DNA of 6,488 nt from Bacillota bacterium (GCA_017420625.1 JAFOIR010000277.1:1-6488); one strand, 5' to 3'. Shown: positions 1-6,009, counted from the stretch's first letter. Notes: a model not told the origin generated them from the letters alone. Numbers and translations are program-made.

Positions 1-446
1 TCGGTCTTACCGGCCTCTGGTTTATCGATCAGAAATACTTTCCTCAAACGCTTCCTCTGACGGATACTCCGCTCGCCAGATATCATCTTGACGAATCCGT
101 CCGGTGGCTGGATTTGTATTTCTCCGGTCATGTTCCTGACTTCATGCCTGCCCTTCATCAGGAAGGTACACCGTTTCAGGAAATGATCTGGTCTTTGCTT
201 CTGAAGATACCATATGGTGAGACCACTGCCTATGGAGATCTGGCTAAACATGCTGCTTCTATCCTCGGTCGCAGCAACATGTCCGCCCAGGCGGTCGGAG
301 GTGCTGTCGGACATAATCCGATCTCGATCATCGTTCCCTGTCATCGTGTTCTTGGCAGAGATGGACAGCTGACCGGCTATGCCGGCGGAATCTGGAGAAA
401 AGAAAAACTGCTGACCCTTGAGTCAGCAGTTCGTTTGAGGCTTTGA
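1..446 (+). CDS. ogt: Methylated-DNA--protein-cysteine S-methyltransferase, 5'-truncated
   Basis: This suicide repair protein moves alkyl groups from O6-alkylguanine (and O4-alkylthymine) in DNA onto its own cysteine. The reading frame is open from base 3, so the start codon and perhaps 20-25 residues lie before the window; a TTG at 114 is internal, because homologous sequence continues upstream of it (GLTGLWFIDQKYF, residues 1-13 of the visible part). The visible 147 residues contain the wing-helix DNA-binding segment SAQAVGGAVGHNP (94-106) and the acceptor motif PCHRV (112-116), with the acceptor cysteine codon at 339-341. They end with the usual GYAGGIWRKEKLL region. The gene is convergent with the beta-phosphoglucomutase gene. 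Its last codons hold that gene's terminator, and its stop codon lies in the stem of its own terminator. Family assignment is secure; the choice of symbol ogt over adaB-type names is conventional. Confidence 0.95.
   Translation, partial: GLTGLWFIDQKYFPQTLPLTDTPLARYHLDESVRWLDLYFSGHVPDFMPALHQEGTPFQEMIWSLLLKIPYGETTAYGDLAKHAASILGRSNMSAQAVGGAVGHNPISIIVPCHRVLGRDGQLTGYAGGIWRKEKLLTLESAVRLRL
398..431 (-). terminator. Intrinsic terminator of the beta-phosphoglucomutase gene, inside ogt
   Basis: A perfect 10-bp inverted repeat, AACTGCTGAC (406-415) and GTCAGCAGTT (422-431), encloses a 6-nt loop. Read leftward, the stem is followed by TTTCTTTT (complement of 398-405), which gives a standard U-tract terminator for minus-strand transcripts ending after the pgmB stop at 470. 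Read rightward, the hairpin is followed by CGTTTGAGG, which has no U tract, so it should not stop ogt transcription. It lies wholly within the last codons of ogt. Confidence 0.8.
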
Positions 447-467
447 GATCAAAGCCTTTTTTCTTTT
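439..467 (+). terminator. Intrinsic terminator of the ogt gene
   Basis: The arms GGCTTTG (439-445) and CAAAGCC (450-456) form a 7-bp stem around AGAT, followed at once by TTTTTTCTTTT (457-467). The TGA stop of the methyltransferase (444-446) sits in the 5' arm and loop edge, so termination overlaps the end of translation. On the minus strand the stem is not followed by a T run, so it should act only on rightward transcription. Confidence 0.85.
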
Positions 468-469
468 GT

Positions 470-1114
470 TTACGGAAGAATCTCCAGAAGATCCTTGAAG
501 GATTTCATGTTGTAGTCTCCGGCACCAGCCTGAGACGCATCACCCAGACACGCTGCTTTCATGCCGCCTGCATGGGCTGCATCAGCACCGGCAATCGCAT
601 CTTCAACGACCAGGCATTTCTCCGGAGCGATTCCCAGCATCGCTGCTGCTTTGACGAAAACTTCCGGATCCGGTTTGGATTTGGTGATGTTGTTGCCGTC
701 AGAAATCGCATCAAAGTAGGTGGGAAGACCGATCCGTTCCAGGATGAACGGAGTGTTCTTGGAAGAAGAACCGATTGCCAGCTTATAGCCTCTTGCACGA
801 AGTTCATCCAGGCTGTTTTTCACTTCATCGGACAGATCAGCCGGAGACATTCTGGCCAGAAGTTTGCGATAGATATCGTTCTTCTGTGCTGCCAGCTCTT
901 CCTTGCGTGCATCGCTCAGCTGTTCATCACAACGCTCCAGAATGATCTCCAGAGACGCCATACGGGAAACACCGCGAAGGCGATTGTTGATTTCTTTATC
1001 AAAATATACACCGATTCCATCTGCCATTTCTTTCCATGCCAGATAATGGTATTCATCGGTGAAGCAGATCACGCCGTCCAGATCAAAAATCACAGCTTCA
1101 AATTCTTTTGCCAT
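470..1114 (-). CDS. pgmB: Beta-phosphoglucomutase (HAD superfamily)
   Basis: This enzyme interconverts beta-D-glucose 1-phosphate and glucose 6-phosphate, typically after maltose or trehalose phosphorolysis; it is cytoplasmic. The 214-residue protein follows the well-studied Lactococcus enzyme closely: nucleophile and acid/base D11 and D13 in DLDGVI, then EYH (21-23), GVSR (48-51), QKND (77-80), SSSKN (116-120), SKPDP with K147, and acidic motif E171-D172 in VVEDAIAG. I chose the ATG at 1114 over the in-frame ATG at 1141. The upstream ATG would begin about 2 nt after the predicted transcription start with no usable ribosome binding site, while AAAGGA at 1126-1131 precedes 1114. The 1114 start also places the HAD motif at the usual distance from the N-terminus. 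The gene follows the esterase gene but has its own promoter, so it may be expressed apart from the operon. Confidence 0.92.
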   Translation of the reverse strand: MAKEFEAVIFDLDGVICFTDEYHYLAWKEMADGIGVYFDKEINNRLRGVSRMASLEIILERCDEQLSDARKEELAAQKNDIYRKLLARMSPADLSDEVKNSLDELRARGYKLAIGSSSKNTPFILERIGLPTYFDAISDGNNITKSKPDPEVFVKAAAMLGIAPEKCLVVEDAIAGADAAHAGGMKAACLGDASQAGAGDYNMKSFKDLLEILP

Positions 1115-1125
1115 CGTTATGCCCG

Positions 1126-1131
1126 TCCTTT
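1126..1131 (-). promoter_or_regulatory. Ribosome binding site deciding the pgmB start
   Basis: AAAGGA on the minus strand, 11 nt before the ATG at 1114. The same hexamer also occurs at 1144-1149, but only 2 nt before the ATG at 1141 and at or upstream of the predicted transcript start. The downstream start is therefore preferred. Confidence 0.6.
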
Positions 1132-1149
1132 CAGGATTCATTTTCCTTT

Positions 1150-1178
1150 ATTATAAATGTCATTTTCTCAACATGCAA
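1150..1178 (-). promoter_or_regulatory. SigA-type promoter of pgmB
   Basis: On the minus strand, TTGCAT (1173-1178) and a perfect TATAAT (1150-1155) are separated by exactly 17 nt. Transcription should start near 1143. The site lies in the 77-nt gap between the esterase stop (1192) and the pgmB start, where I see no terminator, so pgmB could be read both from here and by read-through from the upstream operon. Confidence 0.75.
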
Positions 1179-1191
1179 GTAAAACCATGTC

Positions 1192-1989
1192 TCAAAGTTT
1201 AAAGAATTCCAGGGCTTTCTGAATTGACAGATCCCAGAAGCGCCACTCGTGCTTATATCCCTTTACTTCATAGAACTTTGCTTTAAGACCAATCTCTTTT
1301 GCATGCTCTTTGAAGTGCAGAAAACCTTCGTAGAGCATATCATCCTTTCCGCAAGCAAAGAAAAGTTTGGGCAGATCCACACCTTTTTCTACTGCCTCAT
1401 CCAGCACTCTCCAGGTATTCTCGTAGGATTTCAGATAAGCTTTCAGACCGCCTCGGTTTTTAATGCTGCCCTGCGTACGGGAGAACATCTGAGGATTATT
1501 TTCCCGATCCCAGTCTACATCTCTCGGCGCTGCGGACAGGATCGCTGCTCCGGCAAATAATTCCGGATGATTGAATGCATAGACACAGGTGCCTCTTCCG
1601 CCCATCGAAAGGCCGGCAATGAAGTTATCCTCGCGTTTGTCCGATGCCGGCAGCCAGCCGTAGATCAGCGGCATAAGCTCTTTCGTCAGAAAATCATACA
1701 TGTTGTAACCGATGCTGAAATGTTCCCAGTTAGCATAGTTGGTATTGAGTGCACTCGGCATGACCACGATCAGATCTTTTTCGCTGGCGTAGAGTTCGAT
1801 ATTGCTTTTCCGGATCCAATCGGAATGATCGCCGAAGGTTCCGTGCAGAAGCCAGAGAACTTTGTACTTCTTTCCAGAGAGATAAAACTCTTTCGGATCC
1901 TTGCCGAATCCGCAGTCCGGCAGAATAACGGAAATGGTAGTGTTGCCCATCAGACATTTGCTTTCAAAATCCAGTGTTAAATATGCCAT
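1192..1989 (-). CDS. Alpha/beta-hydrolase of the esterase D / EstA (tributyrin esterase) family
   Basis: This is a predicted carboxylesterase or acyl hydrolase of 265 residues. The family includes S-formylglutathione hydrolase and the EstA tributyrin or acetyl-sugar esterases of lactic acid bacteria. Visible features are the oxyanion region LLHGTFGDHSDW (47-58), MPSALNTNYANW (77-88), the nucleophile elbow GLSMGG with S128, the acidic residue in GKDD (D217 preferred over D216) and the catalytic histidine in GYKHEW (H247). The triad is complete. There is no signal peptide or membrane segment, so the protein is probably cytoplasmic. The start is well set by AAAGGAGG (1998-2005) 8 nt before the ATG. 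It lies 32 nt downstream of the beta-lactamase-fold gene in the same orientation, with no terminator between them, so the two probably share a transcript. The natural ester is unknown; a deacetylase for acyl sugars is one possibility. Confidence 0.85.
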   Translation of the reverse strand: MAYLTLDFESKCLMGNTTISVILPDCGFGKDPKEFYLSGKKYKVLWLLHGTFGDHSDWIRKSNIELYASEKDLIVVMPSALNTNYANWEHFSIGYNMYDFLTKELMPLIYGWLPASDKREDNFIAGLSMGGRGTCVYAFNHPELFAGAAILSAAPRDVDWDRENNPQMFSRTQGSIKNRGGLKAYLKSYENTWRVLDEAVEKGVDLPKLFFACGKDDMLYEGFLHFKEHAKEIGLKAKFYEVKGYKHEWRFWDLSIQKALEFFKL

Positions 1990-1997
1990 AAATAGAA

Positions 1998-2005
1998 CCT
2001 CCTTT
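1998..2005 (-). promoter_or_regulatory. Strong ribosome binding site of the esterase gene
   Basis: AAAGGAGG on the minus strand lies 8 nt before the ATG at 1989, within the 32-nt gap after the upstream stop codon (2022). It is the best match to the anti-Shine-Dalgarno sequence that I noticed in this window, which suggests efficient independent initiation within the operon. Confidence 0.75.
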
Positions 2006-2021
2006 TATTCTTATGATTAAA

Positions 2022-3014
2022 TCAAAGATCGTTTTTCAGAATGGAGAAGCCAAGGGGCTGAGGATCGACCAGACCATAATTGATGCCGATCGCAACCGCT
2101 GTCTTCTTTTCCCGGTCGAATCCCAGAAAAGCACTGAATGCACCGGCATTTCCAACATGCCAGCTGATTGGTGCATCTTTTTCCAGCCGCCAGGCAAGAC
2201 CGCTGTTGGCATTCCTCTCACAGGGTCCATGGACCTCATGGCACATAGCAAGATACGGGAATCGGCCGTCCAGATTGATCCTTGCGAATTCCAGCAGATC
2301 ATCCATCGTCGCATTCAGTGCACCGGCCGGAGCTATGATATCACCCTTCTCCCACTGCCAGCAGGAGCTAGGCTGATCTTTGAGATCATAGCCAATCATC
2401 GGGACGTTGCCCAGGAATGTATCCGGCAGATGAAGTTCTCCCCGGACGTATTTATTCATGCTGTTCCAAAAACCTTCTCCTGTCACTTTTCCGACGATAT
2501 AGCCCAGGACGCTCATGCCGAAGTTGGAATAGACGAACCGGTATTCTTTATCCTTCAGCTTTGTTTCTTTCAGGATCTTCATCATCCCCTCTTCATCGGG
2601 ATTCCCGCGGAAAGGATTCTTGTGCAGAAGTCCGTCCGGCTGATTCATATGAAAATACAGCGGCAGTGCCGTAAACGGCGTGTAGGGCTGTACCGTAAAG
2701 CCGGAGGTATGTGTTGCAAGTTTCTCCAGTGATGGATAATATCGCTCAGGAAGACCTTCTATATAGTAGTTGATCGGCTTAGATAAATCCAGCTTTCCTT
2801 CCGATACATACTTCGCAAGAAGCGATGCTGTGAAAGGCTTGCAGATCGAACCGACAGGATAGATAAGCAGCTCACCTTCCTTAATTATCTGGTCCGGTCC
2901 CCAGTGAACGATTTCCTTCTCTCCGTCTTTCAGGATTCCGATCGTCAGCTCCACATGACTGCGTTTTTTGTAGAGTTTATCGATCCTTTTCTGTGTCTCT
3001 TCACCAAACTTCAT
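2022..3014 (-). CDS. Serine hydrolase of the beta-lactamase / class C penicillin-binding-protein fold
   Basis: The 330-residue protein has the three landmarks of the Beta-lactamase (PF00144) family: SxxK as S56-I-C-K59, the Y162-S-N164 triad, and H286-V-G288 in place of the usual KTG or HTG box. It also has the conserved helix start PAGALNATMDDLLEFA (229-244). Members hydrolyse esters, amides or D-amino-acid peptides and include esterases and transpeptidase relatives as well as lactamases. The N-terminus is charged (MKFGEETQKRIDKLYKKR) with no signal peptide or lipobox, so it is probably cytoplasmic. That argues against a role in antibiotic resistance or peptidoglycan synthesis. The start is supported by AAGGAGG 6 nt upstream, inside the end of the HAD gene, and the start overlaps that gene's stop by 4 nt (ATGA), a usual sign of translational coupling. 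The substrate cannot be told from the sequence. Confidence 0.87.
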   Translation of the reverse strand: MKFGEETQKRIDKLYKKRSHVELTIGILKDGEKEIVHWGPDQIIKEGELLIYPVGSICKPFTASLLAKYVSEGKLDLSKPINYYIEGLPERYYPSLEKLATHTSGFTVQPYTPFTALPLYFHMNQPDGLLHKNPFRGNPDEEGMMKILKETKLKDKEYRFVYSNFGMSVLGYIVGKVTGEGFWNSMNKYVRGELHLPDTFLGNVPMIGYDLKDQPSSCWQWEKGDIIAPAGALNATMDDLLEFARINLDGRFPYLAMCHEVHGPCERNANSGLAWRLEKDAPISWHVGNAGAFSAFLGFDREKKTAVAIGINYGLVDPQPLGFSILKNDL

Positions 3015-3778
3015 TCCAGTCCTCCTTCCAGATAAATCGCGATGCCATCCTCATCGTTTGTTCCAATGACTTCATCGGCGGCTTCCTTCACTGCATCGAT
3101 TGCATTGCCCATTGCAATACCCTTCCCACAAAGCTTCAGCATCCCGATATCAGCCAGGTCATCTCCGAAAGCGGTCACCTCACTAAGCGGGATCCCGGCT
3201 TTCCGGCAGGCGATCCGGATCGCATTTTCCTTCGTGATGCCCTTCTTCGTGAGCTTATACCAGTAACTTTCTGTAAACTGGATCATATCCACATCCGGCA
3301 GATTCTCAGCGAAAACTTCTGCATCCTTCTCCTTGAAAAACTGTAGGCAGACCTTCAGCGCCGGTTCCTTCCAGTCCATATAGTCGGTATAAGTACTGCC
3401 TCCCCAGGAGGGATCCCACTTGAGCGGATCTACTGTATAATTCCAGAAATGCTCTGTGAGCGTTTCTACCGTAATTTCGATCTTCGGATCGACCCGACGT
3501 GCCAGATCAATGATCCGGTTTACCTCATCAGAGGTAAACTCCGCCTTAAATACATGCTCCTTACCGAACTTGACTAACGCACCGGCACTGGATATCAGAA
3601 TATCCGGAACCAGCATACGCAGGAAATCCAGACAGTTCTGTTCTGAGCGGGAAGTGACAACACCGACCAGTACGCCCGCCTCCCGCACACGGGAGAGTGC
3701 CTGAAGCGAGCGATCGGAAATCGTCTTGTCAGTCCGAAGCAAGGTTCCATCCAGATCAAACAGCAGCAGTTTAGTCAT
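3011..3778 (-). CDS. Cof-type HAD-superfamily phosphatase
   Basis: This is a predicted Mg2+-dependent sugar-phosphate or nucleotide phosphatase of the HAD IIB (Cof/YbiV-like) group, 255 residues from the chosen start, within the family's usual length. Numbered from this start, motif I is FDLDGTLL with nucleophile D8 and acid D10, motif II is VVTSR with T42, the motif III lysine is near K183-K186, and motif IV is FGDDLADIGML with D206, D207 and D210. The usual Asn of GDxxND is Ala here. The large C2 cap lies between motifs II and III. An in-frame ATG at 3790 would add MGKA. I prefer 3778 because GGGGAAAG lies just before it and the protein then begins MTKLLLFDLDG, as relatives do, but this is uncertain. 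The start overlaps the end of the kinase gene by 8 nt (20 nt from 3790), and the stop overlaps the next start by 4 nt, so kinase, phosphatase and hydrolase are likely coupled. Confidence 0.88.
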   Translation of the reverse strand: MTKLLLFDLDGTLLRTDKTISDRSLQALSRVREAGVLVGVVTSRSEQNCLDFLRMLVPDILISSAGALVKFGKEHVFKAEFTSDEVNRIIDLARRVDPKIEITVETLTEHFWNYTVDPLKWDPSWGGSTYTDYMDWKEPALKVCLQFFKEKDAEVFAENLPDVDMIQFTESYWYKLTKKGITKENAIRIACRKAGIPLSEVTAFGDDLADIGMLKLCGKGIAMGNAIDAVKEAADEVIGTNDEDGIAIYLEGGLE

Positions 3779-4601
3779 AGCTTTCCCCATTTCTCGGAAA
3801 AGGATAAGCCCCCTCCCATCCGATTACCTGAGCGGCAAATGCCGCAGCCTCATGCATCGCAGTCTGAATGCTCTTCCCTGATCCGAACAGTTCTTTCAGC
3901 AATGCGGTAAAATATGCGTCGCCGGCACCAAGTGTATCCACGACTATTGCTGTATCGTATGCCGGCTCACGGTACAGCTTTTCCTGATAAAGCAGCATGG
4001 ATCCTTCTTTACCGATCGTTCCAAGTACGTAAGGGGTTCCCTGCTCTTGCATGAGCTTCATTTTGCGAAGACGCTCTTCTTCTGGTAGGTGTGCAAGTGA
4101 AAGCGAAGCGATCGTCACATAAGGAGCGATCCGAATCAAGTCTTCATCCTGAACCTTTGCTGAAAAATCGAAAGCGACAGGGATCTTTGTCTCTTTCATC
4201 TGCGGCAGATAGGAGAGCATCTGCGAATTGATGTCTGTATAAATGACATCCGCTCGCCGGATATACTCCCAGTCTTTTTCAGAGAGTCTCATAGGATGAG
4301 TCCTCATGACGCCGAACAGATTGGAGCCGGCGAAGACCCGGTCTTTATCCTTATGCTCGATCCGGCAGTAACCGTTTTCTCCTTCGATCACCCGGCAACA
4401 GGAAATATCCACTCCGTAGGAGGAAAGTGCCTCCTGCATGATCTTTCCCGGAAGATCACTTCCAAACTGTCCCAGATAGGATGCTTCCATACCCATCATT
4501 CCGGCATAGACTGCCGTATTGGCACACTGTCCGCCGGGGTGCATGGTTCCTTCCGGAATGTAAATGTCACAGACGTTCTCGCCGATCGCGATCAGATTCA
4601 T
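3771..4601 (-). CDS. PfkB/ribokinase-family sugar kinase, fructoselysine 6-kinase (FrlD)-like
   Basis: This is a 276-residue ATP-dependent carbohydrate kinase. The N-terminus IGENVCDIY (6-14), GGQCANTAVY (23-32), the DRVF...GVM stretch (87-99) and FDFSAK (144-149) resemble, as I recall it, E. coli FrlD, which phosphorylates fructoselysine made from Amadori products. The C-terminal PfkB signature DTLGAGDAYF (222-231) carries the anion hole and catalytic base D228. The ATG is preceded by GGAG with a 7-nt spacer and lies 27 nt after the stop of the two-domain Nudix gene. Its 3' end overlaps the HAD phosphatase gene. No FrlB-type deglycase or SIS-domain gene is visible in the window, so a fructoselysine role is only suggested by similarity; other keto-sugar or sugar-amine substrates are equally open. 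Family confidence is high and substrate confidence low. Confidence 0.88.
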   Translation of the reverse strand: MNLIAIGENVCDIYIPEGTMHPGGQCANTAVYAGMMGMEASYLGQFGSDLPGKIMQEALSSYGVDISCCRVIEGENGYCRIEHKDKDRVFAGSNLFGVMRTHPMRLSEKDWEYIRRADVIYTDINSQMLSYLPQMKETKIPVAFDFSAKVQDEDLIRIAPYVTIASLSLAHLPEEERLRKMKLMQEQGTPYVLGTIGKEGSMLLYQEKLYREPAYDTAIVVDTLGAGDAYFTALLKELFGSGKSIQTAMHEAAAFAAQVIGWEGAYPFPRNGESYD

Positions 4602-4628
4602 TTTGTTGCTCCAAAGATAAATTCTTTC

Positions 4629-5492
4629 TCAATAAAGATGAAGGATCCATTCTCCATCCGGATCGATCGTATAGCGAAATTCAGAAAGATCCGGCCGGTC
4701 GAAGACCTCCAGAAGCGGATCAAAATCTCCGACTGTCTTCACATTTGGCAGATCTTTTCTGTGAAACCACTCCATATGGCCTTCATCCGAAGAGATCAAC
4801 TCACCGGAATACTTCGTCGCTCGGAATAAAAAGACGATATAGCGACCTCCATCGATCGGGAACTGCTTGACTCCGACCAGCACCGGATCTTCGATCAGAA
4901 GTCCAGTCTCTTCCTTCACTTCTCTTTTCACCGCTTCGACAAAAGACTCTCCTTTTTCGACATGGCCGCCCGGCATTGCATAGCCGGACCAGCTGTCCTT
5001 GTGGCGGTTCTGCAGGAGCACCCTATCACCGTCTGTCACCAGACACATCGTCGTTAGTTCCACTCTTTCCGAGCGATCCGTCTTCAAGTCACAGTGTTTG
5101 GAGATCTCCATTTTCATGAATTCCGGCCATAGATTCAGATCCTTCACGGACTCCACCGGAACCCAGGTCGGTTCATACCGGTTGGTCTCACTGGCCCGAA
5201 GGGCTTCCGGACCGCCAACTTTTGGCTTATCCATAACTTCCCGGATGACAAAATAATACCAGGTACGGCTGCTTTCGTCTTCATGATAGCAAAGAGCATG
5301 AAGATCTTCCTCCAGAATCTCCACGCCTACCTCTTCCATAATTTCTCTGACAGCTGCCGTGGCATATGTTTCACCTTCCTCCACGCCGCCTCCGGGAACG
5401 ACCCAGTATTCTCTTGCTTCCTTAAAGCGGTGCATCAGCAGTACTTTCTTTTCTGCCTGACACCATAAAACAACGGCTGCCCGTTCTCTCAT
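4629..5492 (-). CDS. Tandem two-domain Nudix hydrolase
   Basis: The 287-residue protein contains two complete Nudix boxes (G-x5-E-x7-REUxEExGU). Box one spans residues 35-57, with R49, E50, E53 and E54; box two spans 176-198, with R190, E191, E194 and E195. Both keep the residues needed to bind metal and cleave X-linked nucleoside diphosphates. The second half, from VELTTMC (144-150) to the end, looks like the complete stand-alone 8-oxo-dGTP diphosphatase-type protein of about 150 residues common in Bacillota, including PGGHVEKGESF. The first half (1-130) is a different, shorter Nudix domain. The gene is therefore probably a fusion of two once-separate genes. The start is supported by AAGGAA 8 nt upstream, within the end of the preceding Nudix gene; only 3 nt separate that stop from this ATG. 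The substrates are unknown. Confidence 0.9.
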   Translation of the reverse strand: MRERAAVVLWCQAEKKVLLMHRFKEAREYWVVPGGGVEEGETYATAAVREIMEEVGVEILEEDLHALCYHEDESSRTWYYFVIREVMDKPKVGGPEALRASETNRYEPTWVPVESVKDLNLWPEFMKMEISKHCDLKTDRSERVELTTMCLVTDGDRVLLQNRHKDSWSGYAMPGGHVEKGESFVEAVKREVKEETGLLIEDPVLVGVKQFPIDGGRYIVFLFRATKYSGELISSDEGHMEWFHRKDLPNVKTVGDFDPLLEVFDRPDLSEFRYTIDPDGEWILHLY

Positions 5493-5495
5493 AGT

Positions 5496-5984
5496 TTACA
5501 TTCCTTCCAGTCTGTCACTTAGATAATGTGTCGGCAAAACGACACAGGTATTCTCGTTCATTATCTTAGGCAGCGCATCGACCAGGCCTCTTGGAAACAG
5601 CTGCTCTTTGATCTCGCCTAATCTCTCCAGAGGCAGCCACAGGAATTCTTCCGTTCCGGTATCGACCTCTGTCACGCTTTGGCGAGGTACATCCATTAAT
5701 TCACCTAAGAAAATATGATTGAGGCGGTGACTGTATTCAGCCCATTTTTCTCGTACATAAGGATCGGTAAAGATTTCCTCTTTCACCGCGATCAGACGGA
5801 TCGGCCTTACAGTATAGCCGGTCTCTTCCAGCACTTCACGTACCAGCGCCTCTTCCATGGTCTCGAATTTATGCTGTCCGCCGCCCGGCAGATCATAGGC
5901 ATCTCCATGATACCAGTGACCATGATTTAAAAGAACTTTTCCTTCGTGAATAATCAGCGCTTTTGCTGTAACTCGGATCGACAT
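5496..5984 (-). CDS. Single-domain Nudix hydrolase
   Basis: This 162-residue Nudix protein is the first gene of the leftward operon. The Nudix box spans residues 35-57, with E41, R49, E50, E53 and E54 intact. The segment before the first conserved Glu reads GGGQHKFE rather than the more usual GGGVExGE, a variant seen in some uncharacterised Nudix groups. It should hydrolyse a nucleoside diphosphate linked to another moiety; the substrate cannot be inferred. The ATG at 5984 is the only possible start at this end, because an in-frame TAA lies four codons upstream and no GTG or TTG follows closely. It has no ribosome binding site at normal spacing (nearest AAGGAAAGG is 16 nt away). It is not a copy of either domain of the downstream two-domain gene, judged by eye. 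Confidence 0.9.
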   Translation of the reverse strand: MSIRVTAKALIIHEGKVLLNHGHWYHGDAYDLPGGGQHKFETMEEALVREVLEETGYTVRPIRLIAVKEEIFTDPYVREKWAEYSHRLNHIFLGELMDVPRQSVTEVDTGTEEFLWLPLERLGEIKEQLFPRGLVDALPKIMNENTCVVLPTHYLSDRLEGM

Positions 5985-6000
5985 AGTATTTGTTTATGAA

Positions 6001-6009
6001 CCTTTCCTT
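6001..6009 (-). promoter_or_regulatory. Distant ribosome binding site of the first Nudix gene
   Basis: The minus strand reads AAGGAAAGG here, but 16 nt separate it from the ATG at 5984, against the usual 5-9. No closer purine-rich match exists. Either initiation is weak, or the leader folds so as to bring the two together. The same bases adjoin the -35 element of the opposite promoter. Confidence 0.4.

Noticed and set aside
114..116. TTG at 114 as the start of the alkyltransferase
   Set aside because: The frame stays open to the window start and encodes the typical upstream segment GLTGLWF...KYF, so the gene begins before the window.
439..456. The 439-456 stem as a single bidirectional terminator for both convergent genes
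   Set aside because: On the minus strand the stem is followed by TCAAACGAAC, which has no T run; a separate, better leftward hairpin lies at 406-431.
443..1156. Long open frame on the plus strand (237 codons) opposite pgmB
   Set aside because: It is antisense to a clearly recognised beta-phosphoglucomutase, begins inside the ogt terminator, shows no family motif and is rich in Cys, His and Phe, as expected for a shadow frame.
2013..2732. Long open frame on the plus strand (239 codons) opposite the beta-lactamase-fold gene
   Set aside because: It has no recognisable domain and no fitting gene context, and the opposite strand encodes a protein with a full set of catalytic motifs.
4602..4628. 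Possible terminator or promoter between the two-domain Nudix gene and the kinase gene
   Set aside because: Only a weak CTTT/AAAG pairing is present with no U tract, and I see no convincing -35/-10 pair; it reads as a short intra-operon spacer with a ribosome binding site.
4296..4829. Plus-strand open frame (177 codons) spanning the kinase/Nudix junction
   Set aside because: It crosses the boundary of two real minus-strand genes and has no recognisable motif; it is a shadow frame.
470..5984. A defence, toxin-antitoxin or mobile-element system in the leftward cluster
   Set aside because: All seven proteins match metabolic enzyme families. There are no nuclease, transposase, integrase, reverse transcriptase, helicase or small toxin-like genes, and no terminal repeats.
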